Source of the DNA: Deltaproteobacteria bacterium
GTDB lineage: Bacteria; Desulfobacterota; Desulfuromonadia; Geobacterales; Geobacteraceae
Direction: 5' to 3'
DNA: 7,029 nucleotides
NCBI GenBank assembly: GCA_021810985.1
Contig: JAJZQA010000138.1
Coordinates: 1-7,029 of the forward strand
In this document: positions 5,836-7,029 of the stretch, one piece after another
Layout of the letters: each line of letters begins with the position of its first letter
How positions within the stretch are numbered: the stretch's first letter is position 1
Position numbers and translations under genes: made by a program
The notes under the pieces: generated by a model
Databases searched by the model: none
What the model saw: only the letters and a program-made list of their open reading frames with translations
Told to the model about the DNA's origin: nothing

Positions 5836-6819
5836 ATGCTGCTGGGCTGTCCCACATGCAAGACACGATACAGGCTTGACGATTCCAGGGTTCAGGCGGA
5901 GGGAATCCATCTGCAGTGCTGCCGCTGCCGCACGGTATTCCGCGTTGCCGGGAAAGCGCCGCAACAATCTCGCCCGCTGGCCGAACTGCCTCCCGGGCAG
6001 GCCGAAAAACCAATTACGGTGATTGTGGCAAACGAGAGCCCGGATTTTTGCGCATCCGTGGCCACTATTCTTTCATCAGAGCCTTTTACGGTACTCTGCT
6101 GTTACGATGGTAAAGAGGCCATGGATCTGATCGAAGAGCACCGCCCTGATGTGGTTCTGCTCGATGTCGCTCTTCCAACCCTCTATGGTTTCGAGATCTG
6201 CGACACCATCAGGAATACTCCGGAGCTTTCCGCGGTCAAGACGATTCTCATTGCCTCCATCTACGACAAAACCAGGTACAAGAGAGAACCACAGTCATTG
6301 TACGGAGCGGATGATTACATCGAAAAGCACCACATTCCCGATTCCCTGTCCGCGAAGATCTATCGGCTCGTGTTCGGACAGAAACCGGTCGACCAGGATC
6401 TGAGCGACAGCTCACCTGCCGAAGAGGAAAAAGCGACCGATCTCGAAGATATTTCGGAGCAGGAGATGGAGGCTCAGGAGTTGGTCAGGGAAGAGTTGCG
6501 CCGGGATGAGGAGGTAAAAACCAGCTCGCGCGAAAGCCTGCAGGATTCGGAAGCGCACCACAAGGCCCGGCGACTGGCTCGCATTATCGTGACCGACATT
6601 GCACTTTATAACCAGAAGAAAATTGAAGAGGCGGTCAGAAACGGCACCTTTTACGAACTGTTCGAGGATGAGCTGAATGATGGGAGGCTCTTCTACGAAC
6701 GTCGGGTTGCTGAACAGGTGCGTGAGGGGACCAGGTATCTGGAAGATGCCGTTGCGGATTTACTCTTCCAGAAAAAATCGGATTTGAACTGTTGTCGTGG
6801 TGATGAGACGGATCTGTAA
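5836..6819 (+). CDS. MJ0042-type zinc-ribbon response regulator with uncharacterised C-terminal domain
   Basis: A 327-residue soluble protein in four parts. Residues 1-38 form a zinc ribbon of the MJ0042 type, with Cys5-x2-Cys8 and Cys28-x2-Cys31. A receiver spans about 58-180, with phosphoacceptor Asp110 in VVLLDVALP and Lys164. An acidic Glu-rich linker spans about 185-242. A helical C-terminal region spans about 243-318, with an ARRLARIIVTDIALYN motif. The receiver is degenerate: the acidic pair is Asn66/Glu67 and the Pro after the conserved Lys is His165. Phosphorylation is therefore possible but uncertain. The ATG is fixed by AAGGA five bases upstream, ten bases after the cheW stop, so it belongs to the same operon. 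There is no recognisable DNA-binding domain, so protein-protein output is more likely than transcription control. The C-terminal region recalls domains in other delta-proteobacterial proteins of unknown function. Confidence 0.88.
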   Translation: MLLGCPTCKTRYRLDDSRVQAEGIHLQCCRCRTVFRVAGKAPQQSRPLAELPPGQAEKPITVIVANESPDFCASVATILSSEPFTVLCCYDGKEAMDLIEEHRPDVVLLDVALPTLYGFEICDTIRNTPELSAVKTILIASIYDKTRYKREPQSLYGADDYIEKHHIPDSLSAKIYRLVFGQKPVDQDLSDSSPAEEEKATDLEDISEQEMEAQELVREELRRDEEVKTSSRESLQDSEAHHKARRLARIIVTDIALYNQKKIEEAVRNGTFYELFEDELNDGRLFYERRVAEQVREGTRYLEDAVADLLFQKKSDLNCCRGDETDL

Positions 6820-6890
6820 CGCGGGACACCGTCGTTCGATTGCTCAGTAGTGTCTTGTGCGCAGATAATCATGTGCCACCGTGCTTGATA

Positions 6891-6902
6891 TGAATTAATT
6901 CA
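6891..6902. promoter_or_regulatory. Perfect 12-bp AT-rich palindrome, possible operator
   Basis: TGAATTAATTCA reads identically on both strands and is an AT-rich island in GC-rich surroundings. It lies in the 110-bp gap before the HEAT-like gene, 27 bases before its ATG. Such a site could bind a dimeric regulator. I could not place a convincing sigma-70 -35/-10 pair or a sigma-54 -24/-12 pair around it, so a promoter here is unproven. The rest of the 6820-6929 gap shows no terminator. Confidence 0.35.
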
Positions 6903-6914
6903 CCCGCCGTTTCC

Positions 6915-6919
6915 GGAGG
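6915..6919 (+). promoter_or_regulatory. Ribosome-binding site of the HEAT-like gene
   Basis: GGAGG at 6915-6919 lies ten bases before the ATG at 6930, with a second purine-rich AGAGG at 6922-6926. It supports the ATG as the start of the gene that runs off the right edge. Confidence 0.65.
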
Positions 6920-6929
6920 CTAGAGGATA

Positions 6930-7029
6930 ATGACCCAGAACCATCCCGCCAATCTTTTCGACGCCATTGTAAACTCCCTTTCTTCAACGGAAGAGGAGAC
7001 TCGTCGCAATGCGGTGGTAGCCCTTTCTT
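6930..7029 (+). CDS. Probable HEAT-like repeat protein, 3'-truncated by the window edge
   Basis: Only the first 33 codons are visible. The ATG is preceded by GGAGG. The translation begins MTQNHPANLFDAIVNSL and continues with EEETRRNAVVALS, an amphipathic helix with the E-x2-R-x2-AV-x-AL spacing typical of HEAT or PBS-lyase-type repeats. I recall HEAT-repeat genes following this kind of che cluster in Geobacter-like bacteria, which supports the call but was not checked. HEAT repeats form protein-binding scaffolds, so a role in holding signalling partners together is possible. With so little sequence the family call is tentative, although the presence of a gene is likely. Confidence 0.6.
   Translation, partial: MTQNHPANLFDAIVNSLSSTEEETRRNAVVALS

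Noticed and set aside
6824..6900. Possible sigma-54 promoter before the HEAT-like gene (GGACAC, TTGCT, and TGGCAC on the minus strand).
   Set aside because: The required GG-N10-GC spacing fails for every combination on both strands.

Overview
The window is a densely packed, one-direction (+ strand) chemosensory signalling operon. It comes from a bacterium that most resembles the Desulfuromonadales/Geobacterales (former delta-proteobacteria). That assignment is inference from gene content and order: an orphan ExeA/GspA-type AAA+ ATPase directly behind cheA, two cheW genes, an MJ0042-type zinc-ribbon response regulator, then a HEAT-like gene. I recall this arrangement from Geobacter-like genomes but could not check it here. 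Base composition is moderately GC-rich. I found no RNA genes, CRISPR arrays or insertion sequences, and no gene on the minus strand that looks real.

Layout. Positions 1-1169 hold the 3' part of a receiver-GAF protein whose reading frame is open to the left edge, so its true start lies outside the window. Its stop overlaps a GTG-started single-domain CheY (1166-1531). After a 62-bp gap with a small inverted repeat comes a full CheA histidine kinase (1594-3645). Two bases later begins the AAA+ ATPase (3648-4448). A CheW with a long N-terminal extension (4500-5252) and a short TTG-started CheW (5331-5825) follow. Next is a zinc ribbon-receiver-helical tail protein (5836-6819). A 110-bp gap containing a perfect 12-bp palindrome precedes the start of a probable HEAT-like repeat gene (6930 to the right edge).

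How the parts fit. CheA would autophosphorylate on His55 of its P1 domain. The two CheW proteins would couple it to receptors that are not encoded here. CheY (Asp53) is the orthodox phosphate acceptor. The receiver-GAF protein and the zinc-ribbon receiver are additional or alternative acceptors, and both have substitutions at otherwise conserved receiver positions. No MCP, CheR, CheB, flagellar or pilus gene is in the window, so the output is not visible; motility and a non-motility output such as extracellular matrix control are both possible. The most unusual parts are the AAA+ ATPase placed tightly behind cheA, the non-standard middle domain of CheA, the tailed CheW and the zinc-ribbon receiver with an uncharacterised C-terminal domain.
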